This document shows positions 35,158 to 44,001 of a DNA stretch of 64,000 nucleotides, one piece after another; the stretch's first letter is position 1; the number at the start of each line of letters is the position of its first letter. Under the pieces are notes generated by a model, which was not told the origin of the DNA, did no database searches, and was given only the letters and a program-made list of their open reading frames with translations. Source of the stretch: Microvirga sp052115485 (GTDB lineage: Bacteria > Pseudomonadota > Alphaproteobacteria > Rhizobiales > Beijerinckiaceae); contig NZ_JBFRGU010000003.1 of NCBI RefSeq assembly GCF_052115485.1, positions 310,001 through 374,000 on the forward strand. Reading direction: 5' to 3'. The translations under genes were made by a program, and so were the position numbers.

Positions 35158-38100
35158 TCAATCGCCTTCGAGTTGGAGCCGCCTTGTTAATTTGGTGCCC
35201 AACCTCCGTCGCCCAGCGACCACCTTTCGTAGGTTCGATGGATCGATACCGAGCTTTTTGGCGATCACGCTCAATCCCTCGGTAGCGATGGATTGCGCAA
35301 GCTGTGAGCGAATAACTGTCTCGCGATCTCCCTGCAATTCTCTCTCGCCAGCAGCTCTAACTAAGATGGAATCGATCCGGGCAATCTGTTCAGGTGTTAG
35401 CCGTAAGGCCTCGTTCTTTATGAGCCTCGTAAGATGGTTGCGCGAAACACCGAGCTCCGCGGATAAAGCCCTTTGCCCGATTTGTGCGCTCGCTTCTTTG
35501 AGTCTTTTGACCAAATTCGCGTTCTCTTGTGGCGAACTGCCATATTCGAGTTGAGCGCTTTGATCCAAACCCAAGTAAAATTGCTGCTCCCACCGATTGG
35601 CTTCTTTGCCGATGTGCTCAATGCTTGATGCAAAGACGTGACGGCGGCGCGTCGCGCCCCGATCCATGTAGTTCCCATTCAAAAACTTGGATTCGGGGTG
35701 GAGATGATATTGCGCGAGGGCCTCACGGTATGTCTTGAGAACGTCGACTGTTATCGGCTCGCCCGTCTCGCGATCAAACGGACAAAGCCCATCACGCGCT
35801 GGGTTTCGCGTGTATGGCGCAATGGGTTTGGGCGCATGCCGCGATTTCCTACCAGCGGGTTGGTTGTCACTAATCAACGTTCCGCTCTGGTCCGTAGAGC
35901 TGAGCGGACTCACCGACATCGCCAGTAGGAAATTGAATGGCTTTACTTGGTGATCATAAGGACGGTTCTTGTTGTAGTGTTTGAACCAAGCCAGGAGCGC
36001 AGGCGTGGTCGCTGCGTACCGGCTCACGGCTGGTTGATCCAGTGCCGAATGGAAGCCGAGGTCAATGACATCGGGCTCTCCGCGCAGTGCGGACGTAAGG
36101 ATCGTCCACCACAGATCATGTTGCCAAAGTTCCACGCCTAACTCGCTCAAGGGCACCCTCGGGGTGGAAATCTGCGGCGAAGGACTTTTCTCGTCATAGG
36201 GCGGAAGCAGGTGTCCCAAGCCATGCGCTGATGCTTTGCGAAGGACCGGCTTGCGGTCGCTGTCGAGATTGAACAAAGCGTATCGCTTGGCGGAAATCGC
36301 CCAACAATAAAGCGGCTCGAAGCGCGTCCGATCATCGAGGCTGAAATTCACGTCCTCGATCTTCAGGATCGAACCTTTGAAGTCGTAGGGATTGAGAGTC
36401 TCGAACCATGCGACAACTGTCTTCACTCGCTCCAAAAACTCGGCGTTGGGCAGATCTCCGGGCTTCGCGATAGCCAGGCTGTCCGTGTCGCAGAAAGCCC
36501 ATTCCAGACCCTGATTATCGACTAGCTTTTCCGTCATCGCGAGCATGAGGCGCGCTGCCCCGGTAATCAGCGTTGCGAGAAGGGGATGATAATAGATCCC
36601 AGGCGTTTCATCCTTGTCCGTCTCCGCCTCGAAAGGATCGAAGACGCCACTGTGGACGATGGTTCGACCGCGCTTGGCTCGCTCCTTGATGTTCACTTCG
36701 ACAAAGACACCGTAGCTTGTCGCGTTCGCTGCGATCTTCAAGGCATTCTGTTCGGTGTCGAGCGCCTCGCGCTCCGGGCCGCTAGCGCTTTCTCTCTGAC
36801 GTTTCACATCAGCCCGCAATTCGATGAGTCTTTGATAGAAATCCTGAGTGTACGGGTCGATCGTGTAAGCGGAATTGCCGCCGATCGCGATGGACTTAAG
36901 ATCTGCTTGAGGATCGTTTGGCTCGAAAATGAGAGCCTTTTCGACTGCGGGTGCGCGCCCGTTCAACAGCTTGCTGGCAAGGCAATCCGCAAGCGTGAAC
37001 CAAAGTGGGTGATCCGACGTGAGATGATTAGCCCCGATCGTGGCTTGCCCCGTCTCCTCGTACCGCGCCCGGACTGGGAAGATGTCTTTATCCGGCTTGA
37101 CCTGGACCAAGACGGTCAATTTCCGCCACAGGAGTGGATCTTGAAGATCTGTCAGGGTGCATGCGTCGAGAAGTTCACGGATCTCGTCAGTTCCGTCTCG
37201 CCACGTCATGCCTTGCGCGATCACGAACTGCCAGAGGCCCATGAGGGTGCAAACAGTCGGATACATCGAAAGGAAGTCGCACAACATCACTTGGCACAGG
37301 TTGCGACGAATGCGGACTTCCGAGCGCCCACCAAAATAAGCCGACATGATCCTTGCTAAGAGATTGGGAGGGCAACCCTGCATGTCCCGCCAAGGCCTGA
37401 TCCTCATCGCCTTGAGGTAGGCTTTTCCCAGACTAGCCTCGCTGAGGATGCGATGGACGGGGGTGTCTACCAATTCAAGCTTTTCATATCGGTGCACGAG
37501 TTCGCTGTAACACGCCCAGGTCACCCGAACATCTTGCACCGCATAGTCCAAATAGTCGGGGGTGAGGATTTGTCCATGAGCTTCGGTTTCCATCTTGCGA
37601 ACTTGAACATTTAAAAAATCCGCCAAGTGAGCCAAACTGAAGGGCCGGGAATAGAGCGCTGCCGCAAGAGTTCGGATATCGACAAAGAAACCGCGCCTTA
37701 TCACCCGTGCGGTGTTTCGCCTTCGTTCGCTGCGGGAGAGCCGCTGACGGAACGGTGCTGCGAATTGGATCAACGATGCGCGCTGCGATAGGTGCTTGAT
37801 CTGCACCCCAGGACGCCGTTTGTCTTCAGACAGCGTGAAGGAAAAACCTCCCCGCATGCCACCGCGAGCTGAACCATGTCTAATAGCCAGTCGGGATAGA
37901 TCGAAGGGAAGATTGAGGCCGACAATGGTCGCTCGTAGTTCGTATCCGATCTTATAAAAAATATCATCGACGAAGCTGGCACGTGTCCGCGAGACGAGGC
38001 CATGCGCTTCAGCATAATCCATAAGAATCGACAGCTCATTCGCTGTCAGCACGTCCGGCTGATAGAATATTCCCGCCTCATAAAGCTCGCCCTTGTTATA

Positions 38101-38310
38101 GACCTCATAGGCTCCAAAGCGTAGCGCTTGGTCCGCATCGACCGTTGTCTCAGTGTCGAAGACGACGACCCAAGGAGAAGGCCGATCGAGCGATCGGCGA
38201 GGCTGGCCTTTGCTTTTCCCCTGTTCGGGAAGTCGGGGTTGAGGGGGGGCCGTGTATGCTCGCAACGCAATGGCAAGTCGGTCGTGCTGTTCGTGAAGAC
38301 GCCTCATCAC
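35158..38310 (-). CDS. Family B DNA polymerase of the casposon-like element, with C-terminal HTH
   Basis: 1,050 residues. Proofreading exonuclease motifs are complete: VVFDTETT (D52, E54), VGLNLPFDLSRLA (N133, D137) and YAVQDVRVTW (Y256, D260). Polymerase motifs: A, LCDFLSMYPT (D345); B, KIAANATSYG (K525, N529, Y533, G534); C, FCDTDS (D608, D610). The C-terminal about 120 residues contain two helix-turn-helix-like stretches (QRALSAELGVSRNHLTRLIK and LSVIAKKLGIDPSNLRKVVA), unusual for a polymerase. Its ATG overlaps the stop of the HNH gene (ATGA), so it ends a three-gene operon transcribed leftwards. Expected to copy the element during transposition, as proposed for casposon PolB. All catalytic residues are intact, so it may be active. 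Confidence 0.9.
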   Translation of the reverse strand: MMRRLHEQHDRLAIALRAYTAPPQPRLPEQGKSKGQPRRSLDRPSPWVVVFDTETTVDADQALRFGAYEVYNKGELYEAGIFYQPDVLTANELSILMDYAEAHGLVSRTRASFVDDIFYKIGYELRATIVGLNLPFDLSRLAIRHGSARGGMRGGFSFTLSEDKRRPGVQIKHLSQRASLIQFAAPFRQRLSRSERRRNTARVIRRGFFVDIRTLAAALYSRPFSLAHLADFLNVQVRKMETEAHGQILTPDYLDYAVQDVRVTWACYSELVHRYEKLELVDTPVHRILSEASLGKAYLKAMRIRPWRDMQGCPPNLLARIMSAYFGGRSEVRIRRNLCQVMLCDFLSMYPTVCTLMGLWQFVIAQGMTWRDGTDEIRELLDACTLTDLQDPLLWRKLTVLVQVKPDKDIFPVRARYEETGQATIGANHLTSDHPLWFTLADCLASKLLNGRAPAVEKALIFEPNDPQADLKSIAIGGNSAYTIDPYTQDFYQRLIELRADVKRQRESASGPEREALDTEQNALKIAANATSYGVFVEVNIKERAKRGRTIVHSGVFDPFEAETDKDETPGIYYHPLLATLITGAARLMLAMTEKLVDNQGLEWAFCDTDSLAIAKPGDLPNAEFLERVKTVVAWFETLNPYDFKGSILKIEDVNFSLDDRTRFEPLYCWAISAKRYALFNLDSDRKPVLRKASAHGLGHLLPPYDEKSPSPQISTPRVPLSELGVELWQHDLWWTILTSALRGEPDVIDLGFHSALDQPAVSRYAATTPALLAWFKHYNKNRPYDHQVKPFNFLLAMSVSPLSSTDQSGTLISDNQPAGRKSRHAPKPIAPYTRNPARDGLCPFDRETGEPITVDVLKTYREALAQYHLHPESKFLNGNYMDRGATRRRHVFASSIEHIGKEANRWEQQFYLGLDQSAQLEYGSSPQENANLVKRLKEASAQIGQRALSAELGVSRNHLTRLIKNEALRLTPEQIARIDSILVRAAGERELQGDRETVIRSQLAQSIATEGLSVIAKKLGIDPSNLRKVVAGRRRLGTKLTRRLQLEGD

Positions 38311-38687
38311 CGGACCTCCCCATCTTGGGAGAGGACTGCTCGCTCAATCAGTTCGCGTCCAAACTCGACCAACTTTTCGACCGCAAGGGAAAGCAGATCA
38401 GCGAGGCCAAGCAGAAAACGCCCGATGGTCTCTAACTGGCGATTACTAGACGTGAGAAAGGACGGATGGTCCTTTTGTGCATCGGTCACCTTGCGATGAC
38501 AATTCGCGCAGATCGGCCATGTCGTTGCGTCGTACTTTCGTCCAGCAATGTGATGTTCCTCAAAGCAAGCGAAATGCGTTTCACCGCATGTGGGACAGGT
38601 CGGCTTGTGCGTTCCAAGCCGCTCGAAAGCATTTTGCTTCCTGCGTTCACGTTCCAAATTCACATTCTTCATAACAATCACTTTCAT
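38307..38687 (-). CDS. HNH endonuclease
   Basis: 126 residues. The HNH core is seen as C31-x2-C34 (CPTCGETH), the double histidine H45-H46 in FEEHHIAGRKYD, and C60-x2-C63-H64 in PICANCHRKVTD, so the zinc ribbon and the active site look intact. The C-terminal half is helical. The start could be ATG 38687, which touches the preceding gene's stop (TAATG), or the internal ATG at 38672. HNH nucleases are recurrent casposon components. Its product likely helps in transposition or targets host DNA; the role is not established. Confidence 0.87.
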   Translation of the reverse strand: MKVIVMKNVNLERERRKQNAFERLGTHKPTCPTCGETHFACFEEHHIAGRKYDATTWPICANCHRKVTDAQKDHPSFLTSSNRQLETIGRFLLGLADLLSLAVEKLVEFGRELIERAVLSQDGEVR

Positions 38688-39247
38688 TAAGAAATAAGCC
38701 GGTAGATCACTTCGAACGTCTCGCCCCCGGCGTGAACGAGACGGTAAAGCGTGTTGGGGTTAGTTTCGAAAATGTGCTCGACACCGCTCGCATCGTGGAT
38801 CGAGCGCCCCTTAAAGGGTTCCAGAAAATTGACGTCGTTGGTCCGCAGGAAGTTGCCGACGGCATTCCCGTACTGACCGATCAATGAAGCGGTCTCGTAT
38901 CCAAAGACCCGAAGAGGCCGGATCTTGCCGTTAGTGATCATGGTGATTTCGCGCAGACGATCGTCGGTCAGCTTCCAAGAACGTCCGTCGCGTTGAGCAA
39001 GGTTGTTTTCGCGCAGGAAGCGTCGGAACCGTTCGACGGAGATCCCCGCCGATCGGGCGGACCAACTCTGGTTGTTCGTCAGACGGAGGGACTTAAGGGC
39101 CCTCTCAAATCGCTCGTCGGGTTTTGAGCCGGTGCGCATCGCCGGTTCATGGGCACGGGCATGCCCTCGCGCCTGCGACCGTGAGAGGCCGCGAGCAGCC
39201 CCCCGCTGAATACGGCGTTGGTACTCGGCTTTATAATCTCGCGCCAT
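38687..39247 (-). CDS. Putative DNA-binding protein of the casposon-like element
   Basis: 186 residues, first gene of the leftward operon ending in the polymerase. The N-terminus is very basic (YKAEYQRRIQRGAARGLSRS). A helix-turn-helix-like stretch is visible at about 60–80 (LTNNQSWSARSAGISVERFR). The C-terminal half (FGYETASLIGQYGNAVGNFL, then RLVHAGGETFEVIYRLI) is a small alpha/beta domain I cannot name. It is divergent from the winged-helix/cas1 pair across 41 bp. By position it may regulate both operons. Confidence 0.7.
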   Translation of the reverse strand: MARDYKAEYQRRIQRGAARGLSRSQARGHARAHEPAMRTGSKPDERFERALKSLRLTNNQSWSARSAGISVERFRRFLRENNLAQRDGRSWKLTDDRLREITMITNGKIRPLRVFGYETASLIGQYGNAVGNFLRTNDVNFLEPFKGRSIHDASGVEHIFETNPNTLYRLVHAGGETFEVIYRLIS

Positions 39248-39272
39248 CGATCTGGCCTCCTGTTGGCCTGAT

Positions 39273-39285
39273 CGATTCCGAATCG
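39273..39285. promoter_or_regulatory. Candidate operator between the two divergent element operons
   Basis: Perfect odd palindrome CGATTCCGAATCG, located in the 41-bp gap between the divergent starts at 39247 and 39289. It is adjacent to a repeated TGGCCT (39253, 39264). The position suggests control of both operons by one of the element's DNA-binding proteins; this is inference. Confidence 0.4.
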
Positions 39286-39288
39286 CAG

Positions 39289-40233
39289 ATGATTCCTCAT
39301 ACAGTTTGGAAGGGAATTGTAAGGTTTCGAGCGGTGACCAAGGACGATCTTCTCTGCCTCCTCAATGAGGACGCCCGCCGATTAGGCCTCTCGCCTATAA
39401 CGGCGAGGGTACTGGAGCGCATGGTCGAGGATGGTCTTATTAAGCCGGCTCGGGCGAAAGGACACAAACGCGGGCTCAATCCAACTTGGTCCTATTCGGA
39501 AGACGATGTTTCTTCGGCCCGAATGATAGTTGAGTTTAAGTCCAAAGGGATTCGTAGGGCGGCTACTCTAAAGTTACATCTCTGGGTCTACGGGACTGAA
39601 TTTCCCTTTGAGCAGATCAGAGAGGCCCTCAAATCAGAATCCCAGCGCTTTTTTAAAAGAGAGCATAGGAAGGGTTATTGGGAACATAATCGACGAGACA
39701 GCACTGAATTAGACGATAAGGAAACGCGGAAAATAAAGAAGGAACTGTCGACTTGGCACCCGACCCTAGCGGAGCTGAATTTTCCGCTGTCCGAGCAATC
39801 ATTTATCCCAATTATTTCTGATCTCTATTGGGGCGACAGCAATGCAAAGGCTCTAAATATATTTATAGGATCACTAATAGACTGCGATAATATTCAATCG
39901 GGTGAGATCGCTGATTTAATTTCTTTGGCCTTGGGCGGGATAATGGCGAGCCCCGAGGCTTGGGATGAAAATGCCTTAGCAGCAATTAACGAGATTGCGC
40001 CTGCTGATTTAGATAAGGGTCGCGACTTATTCCGCTTTGTTATGACAATAATTAGCCTGGGAGCTGGAATTTCAGGATTCTTCTTGCCCGAACAAGGTGC
40101 TAAGATTTCGGCGTTTCAGGTTGCGGCTAATTCAGTAGGGCATGGCGACTGGCTGGTTTTTACGGTGGTTGCAGGTGCAATTTCCAACCTACGACGCCGA
40201 GTGAGCGGGAATGACGCCAATATCAGACAATGA
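39289..40233 (+). CDS. Winged-helix/MerR-like protein upstream of cas1
   Basis: 314 residues from ATG 39289; the frame is open from 39124 but the extra part runs opposite the divergent gene. The first 90 residues resemble a winged-helix or MerR-type DNA-binding domain (RLGLSPITARVLERMVEDGL, then LNPTWSYSEDDVSSARMIVE). The rest (about 90–300) is a low-GC, mostly helical region ending in two hydrophobic segments (LFRFVMTIISLGAGISGFFL, then GDWLVFTVVAGAISNLRRRV). Not assigned to a family. Its last 23 bases overlap the start of the Cas1-like gene, so both proteins are made from one transcript and may work together. Confidence 0.7.
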   Translation: MIPHTVWKGIVRFRAVTKDDLLCLLNEDARRLGLSPITARVLERMVEDGLIKPARAKGHKRGLNPTWSYSEDDVSSARMIVEFKSKGIRRAATLKLHLWVYGTEFPFEQIREALKSESQRFFKREHRKGYWEHNRRDSTELDDKETRKIKKELSTWHPTLAELNFPLSEQSFIPIISDLYWGDSNAKALNIFIGSLIDCDNIQSGEIADLISLALGGIMASPEAWDENALAAINEIAPADLDKGRDLFRFVMTIISLGAGISGFFLPEQGAKISAFQVAANSVGHGDWLVFTVVAGAISNLRRRVSGNDANIRQ

Positions 40234-41335
40234 GGCGATTGATCTGAAACGCTGTGGAATCAGCGAAGATGATGCTGAATGGGCGGACCGCTCCGACTAC
40301 TGGCTGCGTCGCCCGAAGCTAGTCAAGAGGCGAGCAAAAACGGCCCGCTCCACCGAACCGCTGATTTTGTGCGGTCATGGGGTTTCCCTCCGGATCGAAG
40401 CAGGAACCTTGTTGATTAAGAACGGCTTCACGCATTATCCGCAGAAGCAGGAAATTTATCGATTTTTCAGAGGAAGCCTCGACCGTCCCTCCAGAATTAT
40501 TTTGCTTGAGGGGAGCGGCAGCATTTCCTTTGATGTTCTAAGTTGGCTTTCTGAACAGGAAATCCCTCTCGTCCGCATTGATTGGAGGGGACAGGTTATT
40601 TCGGCAATAGGAGGAAATGGCTACGCGGCGAACAGACATCGTACACAATGGCAAATTGAAACGCGGACCGATCTCCAGAGGCGCCTTGCGTTCAGTATTG
40701 ACCTGATAGCGCGGAAGATAGATGGCTGCATACTGACTCTGGAAAAGGCTGTTCCACGGTCTCCCGACTGGGAAAAGGCGATGCAACGCGCATATGCAGA
40801 TCTGACTCGCCTCGAATGCGATCCGCCACAGGATATTGTGACTTTGCGCGCGTTGGAAGCAGGCAGCGCCGCCGCATATTTTCGGTCGTGGCGTGCTATT
40901 CCGCTAAAATGGAAGGGCACGTCCCGCCATCCAATTCCCGAGCAATGGCAGAAAATCAAAGTTCGCACGTCCGGACGGACTCTAGCAGGAAATCGGAACG
41001 CAACCCATCCGATTAATGCAATTCTGAATTACGCCTATACCGCTCTGCAAAGCGAGTTACAGATTAGAGCGGTTTCGGGTGGCTACGATCCAACGCTCGG
41101 CATTATGCACGAAATATCGCAAGGATCGTCAGCGTTCATTTTCGATATCATGGAGCCGCTTCGCCCAGTCATTGACCATGAGATATTGAAGCTGCTCAAG
41201 ACCCACCCTCTTCATGGAGAAGATTTCATTCTCCGTTCGGATGGCACTTGCCGATTAAGCCCCCAATTGGCCGCTCATGCTGCAAGGTTGGTTGGACAGA
41301 TAGTGAATGGGAGGAGCCCCCCTCATCCATTCTGA
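40211..41335 (+). CDS. cas1: Cas1 homologue, putative casposase (integrase)
   Basis: 374 residues. The N-terminal Cas1 strand domain is seen around LILCGHGVSLRIEAGTLLIK and RIILLEGSGSISFDVLSWLS, followed by IPLVRIDWRGQV. The C-terminal helical domain carries the metal site: E216 in LRALEAGSAAAYF, H300 in LGIMHEISQGSSAF, and D312/E315 in FDIMEPLRP; the ATHPINAILNYAYTAL helix is also typical. No cas2, other cas gene or CRISPR array is visible, and the gene lies inside an element with inverted repeats, so a casposase is far more likely than an adaptation integrase. It overlaps the upstream gene by 23 bp and the Type III Res gene tail-to-tail by 13 bp. All expected catalytic residues are present. 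Confidence 0.9.
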   Translation: MTPISDNEAIDLKRCGISEDDAEWADRSDYWLRRPKLVKRRAKTARSTEPLILCGHGVSLRIEAGTLLIKNGFTHYPQKQEIYRFFRGSLDRPSRIILLEGSGSISFDVLSWLSEQEIPLVRIDWRGQVISAIGGNGYAANRHRTQWQIETRTDLQRRLAFSIDLIARKIDGCILTLEKAVPRSPDWEKAMQRAYADLTRLECDPPQDIVTLRALEAGSAAAYFRSWRAIPLKWKGTSRHPIPEQWQKIKVRTSGRTLAGNRNATHPINAILNYAYTALQSELQIRAVSGGYDPTLGIMHEISQGSSAFIFDIMEPLRPVIDHEILKLLKTHPLHGEDFILRSDGTCRLSPQLAAHAARLVGQIVNGRSPPHPF

Positions 41336-44001
41336 GCCAAATCATCTCCGCGAACGGTGCGATCAATTCGACCGAATTCTTTGTTCTCAATCATTAAAAA
41401 GAGACCTGTACCATCCGATCGGTCCGCCCACAGGTTGCCGATGAGGCGCTTTTCCTTGGAGTCATCGGTCGTGGCGATGTGTGCGCCCTTGTATTCGATC
41501 ACGAGCACACGGCCATCTTTAAGGAGAGCGACGAAATCTGGATAGAACTTGTCGGAGGATGTTTGCAGCCAGAACGAATGCGGCTGGCGCGACGTGTTGC
41601 GTACCCACGCCTTCACGTCTGGGCTGCGCTCAAGATAGACAGCACATTCATATTCTTCTCCGCTCGCCTCCAGGTCGCCGACGACACGGAAGAGGTGTTT
41701 CTTGAATACAGCACCGCCTCTATATGGTTGGTTATAGCCATATCGGCTTTCATCGAAGACAAGTTCGAGGTTTGAACTTGTTTCAAACTCCAAACCGCTT
41801 TGTGGGAGTAGAGCCCTTTCAAACGCTACAGCTTCCCGCACGTCGCGATGCCTCGCAATGACCTTAACGAGTGCTTCAATGAGCCGGAATTTAGCCCGCG
41901 CTAAGGCTTCGATATCCATCCCAGTCTTCGCGGAAACTTCATCTAGCGCCTTTGCGATAAACAGAGTTGAAGACACCCGGGTAATGTCCCGGCGCGCTGA
42001 AAACGGCAAACGTCGATCCAGCCAGTTCACAAGGGCATTCTTAGTCCAACCGCGTTCTTGCAACGCGAGCGAGAGCTGCTCGTGAAGGTCGGTGACAAAT
42101 TGAACCGTCACCTGTCCGGACGCGCTCACATCGACATGTGCTTCGTCCCCTACCGGCCTAGGCGGGGAAAAATAATCGAGAATCGGCGCTGGATCGCTCT
42201 CTTCCAGCTTCCACGGGATATCAAGAAAATGCGCCCGGTCGAACAGCTGTAAACCGTGTGGCGAGCGGATTGCGAGGCGTGGTACGCCAAAGCGAATAGC
42301 CTCTTGCTCGCTATCAATCGCTTTCAGGCGCGCGCCGCGTGACTTGTTAACGAGCGCGTTAATTGCCCTCGCAGCAGCCTCTGGCATGGCCAAAACGAGC
42401 GTCGCACGATCATAGTCAGTCAAAGCACCGCGTGCGCGTATAGTACCTGTATCAACGTCGATCTGCACACGCCCGCCCGTCGCAGTTTCGACATTCGTCT
42501 TGAAAGTTGCTGGGTCGATATCCGCAGGAAGCGCCTCTTCAAACACATAGGCGGATCCGCCTTCTTCCAAACCACGAATCGGCTCTGCGACAGCGCGCAC
42601 AAGCGTCTGGGCCTCAACCCGTTCGAAACCGTTGTTCACAAGACCATCACGAAGGGTGCTTGCTGCACTTTGAAAGCTCGTGGTGGTAGCAAAAGCGTAA
42701 GCTCGATTCAGATCTTCATGACGTTTTCGGGAAGCTCGCGGCAAGCGAAGCACACGTCCTAAAAGCTGTTCTACTGCCCGCGCTGATTTCTGTTCGGCAA
42801 CGGAACAGAGCACGTAGGCGAAGGAGCAATCCCATCCCTCTCTCAACGCCTGTTGAGTGATTATGAAACGGATTTTGCAATCTCCATCGAAGAGATCTAC
42901 GCCATCCAGCCCTTTCGTTTCGCCTGTTGCAATAATGACGTGCTCTTCCGGAACTCGGAAATCTTCAATGAGTAGCTTCTTCACCTCTTCAGCGTGAAGC
43001 GTCCGTTTGTCCTTAGATTTGGGCTCGGCTTGAAGCAACATGACCGGTCGAACGAACTCGCCGGTCGTCTTTTCCTCGGATTCTGCTGTCGCCGTCAGTT
43101 CATCAAGCCAAGCGATCGCGTCGCCGATCGTCTCGCGCGGATCTGTACGCCCGCGCAGAATCACGGGGAGCTTGATCATATCCGCAGCCTTCAGTTCGGA
43201 GGCAGAGACGTGATGTAACACGTTTGAGGCGTAGATTCCTTTTTCCGGCTTATGTTCCTCTAGGGTCACGGGTGTCGCCGTGAACTCGACGATCAGTGAG
43301 GGCTTCAGCCGCGCCAGAGTGTCGAATGATAGATTGGTACGCGCATTGTGAGCCTCGTCCACGATTACCATCGGGCGCCGCACGCGGAGCACGTTGGCGA
43401 GCGATGGAACTGGATCACCGGATGGACCGATATCCAATGCTTCGCGCAACCCGGTCGCCAGGCCGCTAATGTGATCCATGAGTTCGCCATTGGCCTCATA
43501 GACTTTGCGGCCTTCTGTCTCTTCGACGCGGAAGGCTTGAATCGTGGCGACGATCACCACAACCCCACCATCGTAGTCAGCTCGCTTGGCATAGAGTGCG
43601 TCGGCGACTCCCATAACCCGTACATTTTCACCAAACCTATCGGCAAGTGCGCGGCGATTGGGGTGCGCCCGATCCTCCAAAGTTGCCAAGGTCTGATCGC
43701 GGATGGTTTGCGAAGGCACAAGCCAAAGCACCGTTGGCGTGTCCGTGCGAAGGAAGCTGTCCGCCGCGATGGCGATCGAATGCGCTGCAAGGATGGTCTT
43801 GCCGCCGCCTGTAGGAATCCGCAAGCACACATAGGGTAGACCCGGCAAAGTCGGAGCAGGTACAAAGGCGCGCTTAGTTACAGCATAGAATGCTGTATCC
43901 GCGTCGTTCAGTTCCACCGTCTTTTCGAGAAAGCGTCGAAGACTGATGAGCGTCTGATTTTGATAATCTTTCAGCTTAAAAAGCGGCAGCGTCATGATCA
44001 C
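41323..44001 (-). CDS. Type III restriction endonuclease subunit (Res)
   Basis: 892 residues. SF2 helicase/translocase: Walker A CLRIPTGGGKTILA, DEAH box IVDEAHNAR, motif III EFTATPVT, motif VI region VEQLLGRVLRLPRA. The C-terminus holds a PD-(D/E)xK nuclease: KFYPDFVALLKDGRVLVIEY with D and E-x-K (EYKG). This domain order is that of Type III Res, which cuts DNA after translocation with the Mod subunit. Its ATG overlaps the mod stop by 4 bp (ATGA), so the two are translationally coupled. Cargo of the element, convergent with cas1. Confidence 0.85.
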   Translation of the reverse strand: MIMTLPLFKLKDYQNQTLISLRRFLEKTVELNDADTAFYAVTKRAFVPAPTLPGLPYVCLRIPTGGGKTILAAHSIAIAADSFLRTDTPTVLWLVPSQTIRDQTLATLEDRAHPNRRALADRFGENVRVMGVADALYAKRADYDGGVVVIVATIQAFRVEETEGRKVYEANGELMDHISGLATGLREALDIGPSGDPVPSLANVLRVRRPMVIVDEAHNARTNLSFDTLARLKPSLIVEFTATPVTLEEHKPEKGIYASNVLHHVSASELKAADMIKLPVILRGRTDPRETIGDAIAWLDELTATAESEEKTTGEFVRPVMLLQAEPKSKDKRTLHAEEVKKLLIEDFRVPEEHVIIATGETKGLDGVDLFDGDCKIRFIITQQALREGWDCSFAYVLCSVAEQKSARAVEQLLGRVLRLPRASRKRHEDLNRAYAFATTTSFQSAASTLRDGLVNNGFERVEAQTLVRAVAEPIRGLEEGGSAYVFEEALPADIDPATFKTNVETATGGRVQIDVDTGTIRARGALTDYDRATLVLAMPEAAARAINALVNKSRGARLKAIDSEQEAIRFGVPRLAIRSPHGLQLFDRAHFLDIPWKLEESDPAPILDYFSPPRPVGDEAHVDVSASGQVTVQFVTDLHEQLSLALQERGWTKNALVNWLDRRLPFSARRDITRVSSTLFIAKALDEVSAKTGMDIEALARAKFRLIEALVKVIARHRDVREAVAFERALLPQSGLEFETSSNLELVFDESRYGYNQPYRGGAVFKKHLFRVVGDLEASGEEYECAVYLERSPDVKAWVRNTSRQPHSFWLQTSSDKFYPDFVALLKDGRVLVIEYKGAHIATTDDSKEKRLIGNLWADRSDGTGLFLMIENKEFGRIDRTVRGDDLAQNG

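Noticed and set aside
35158..38310. Pipolin (element with primer-independent PolB)
   Set aside because: No tyrosine recombinase is visible, and Cas1, inverted repeats and a 14-bp duplication point to a casposon instead.
40211..41335. Cas1 as part of a CRISPR-Cas system
   Set aside because: No repeat-spacer array, cas2 or effector gene is visible in the window, and the gene lies inside inverted repeats with a polymerase.
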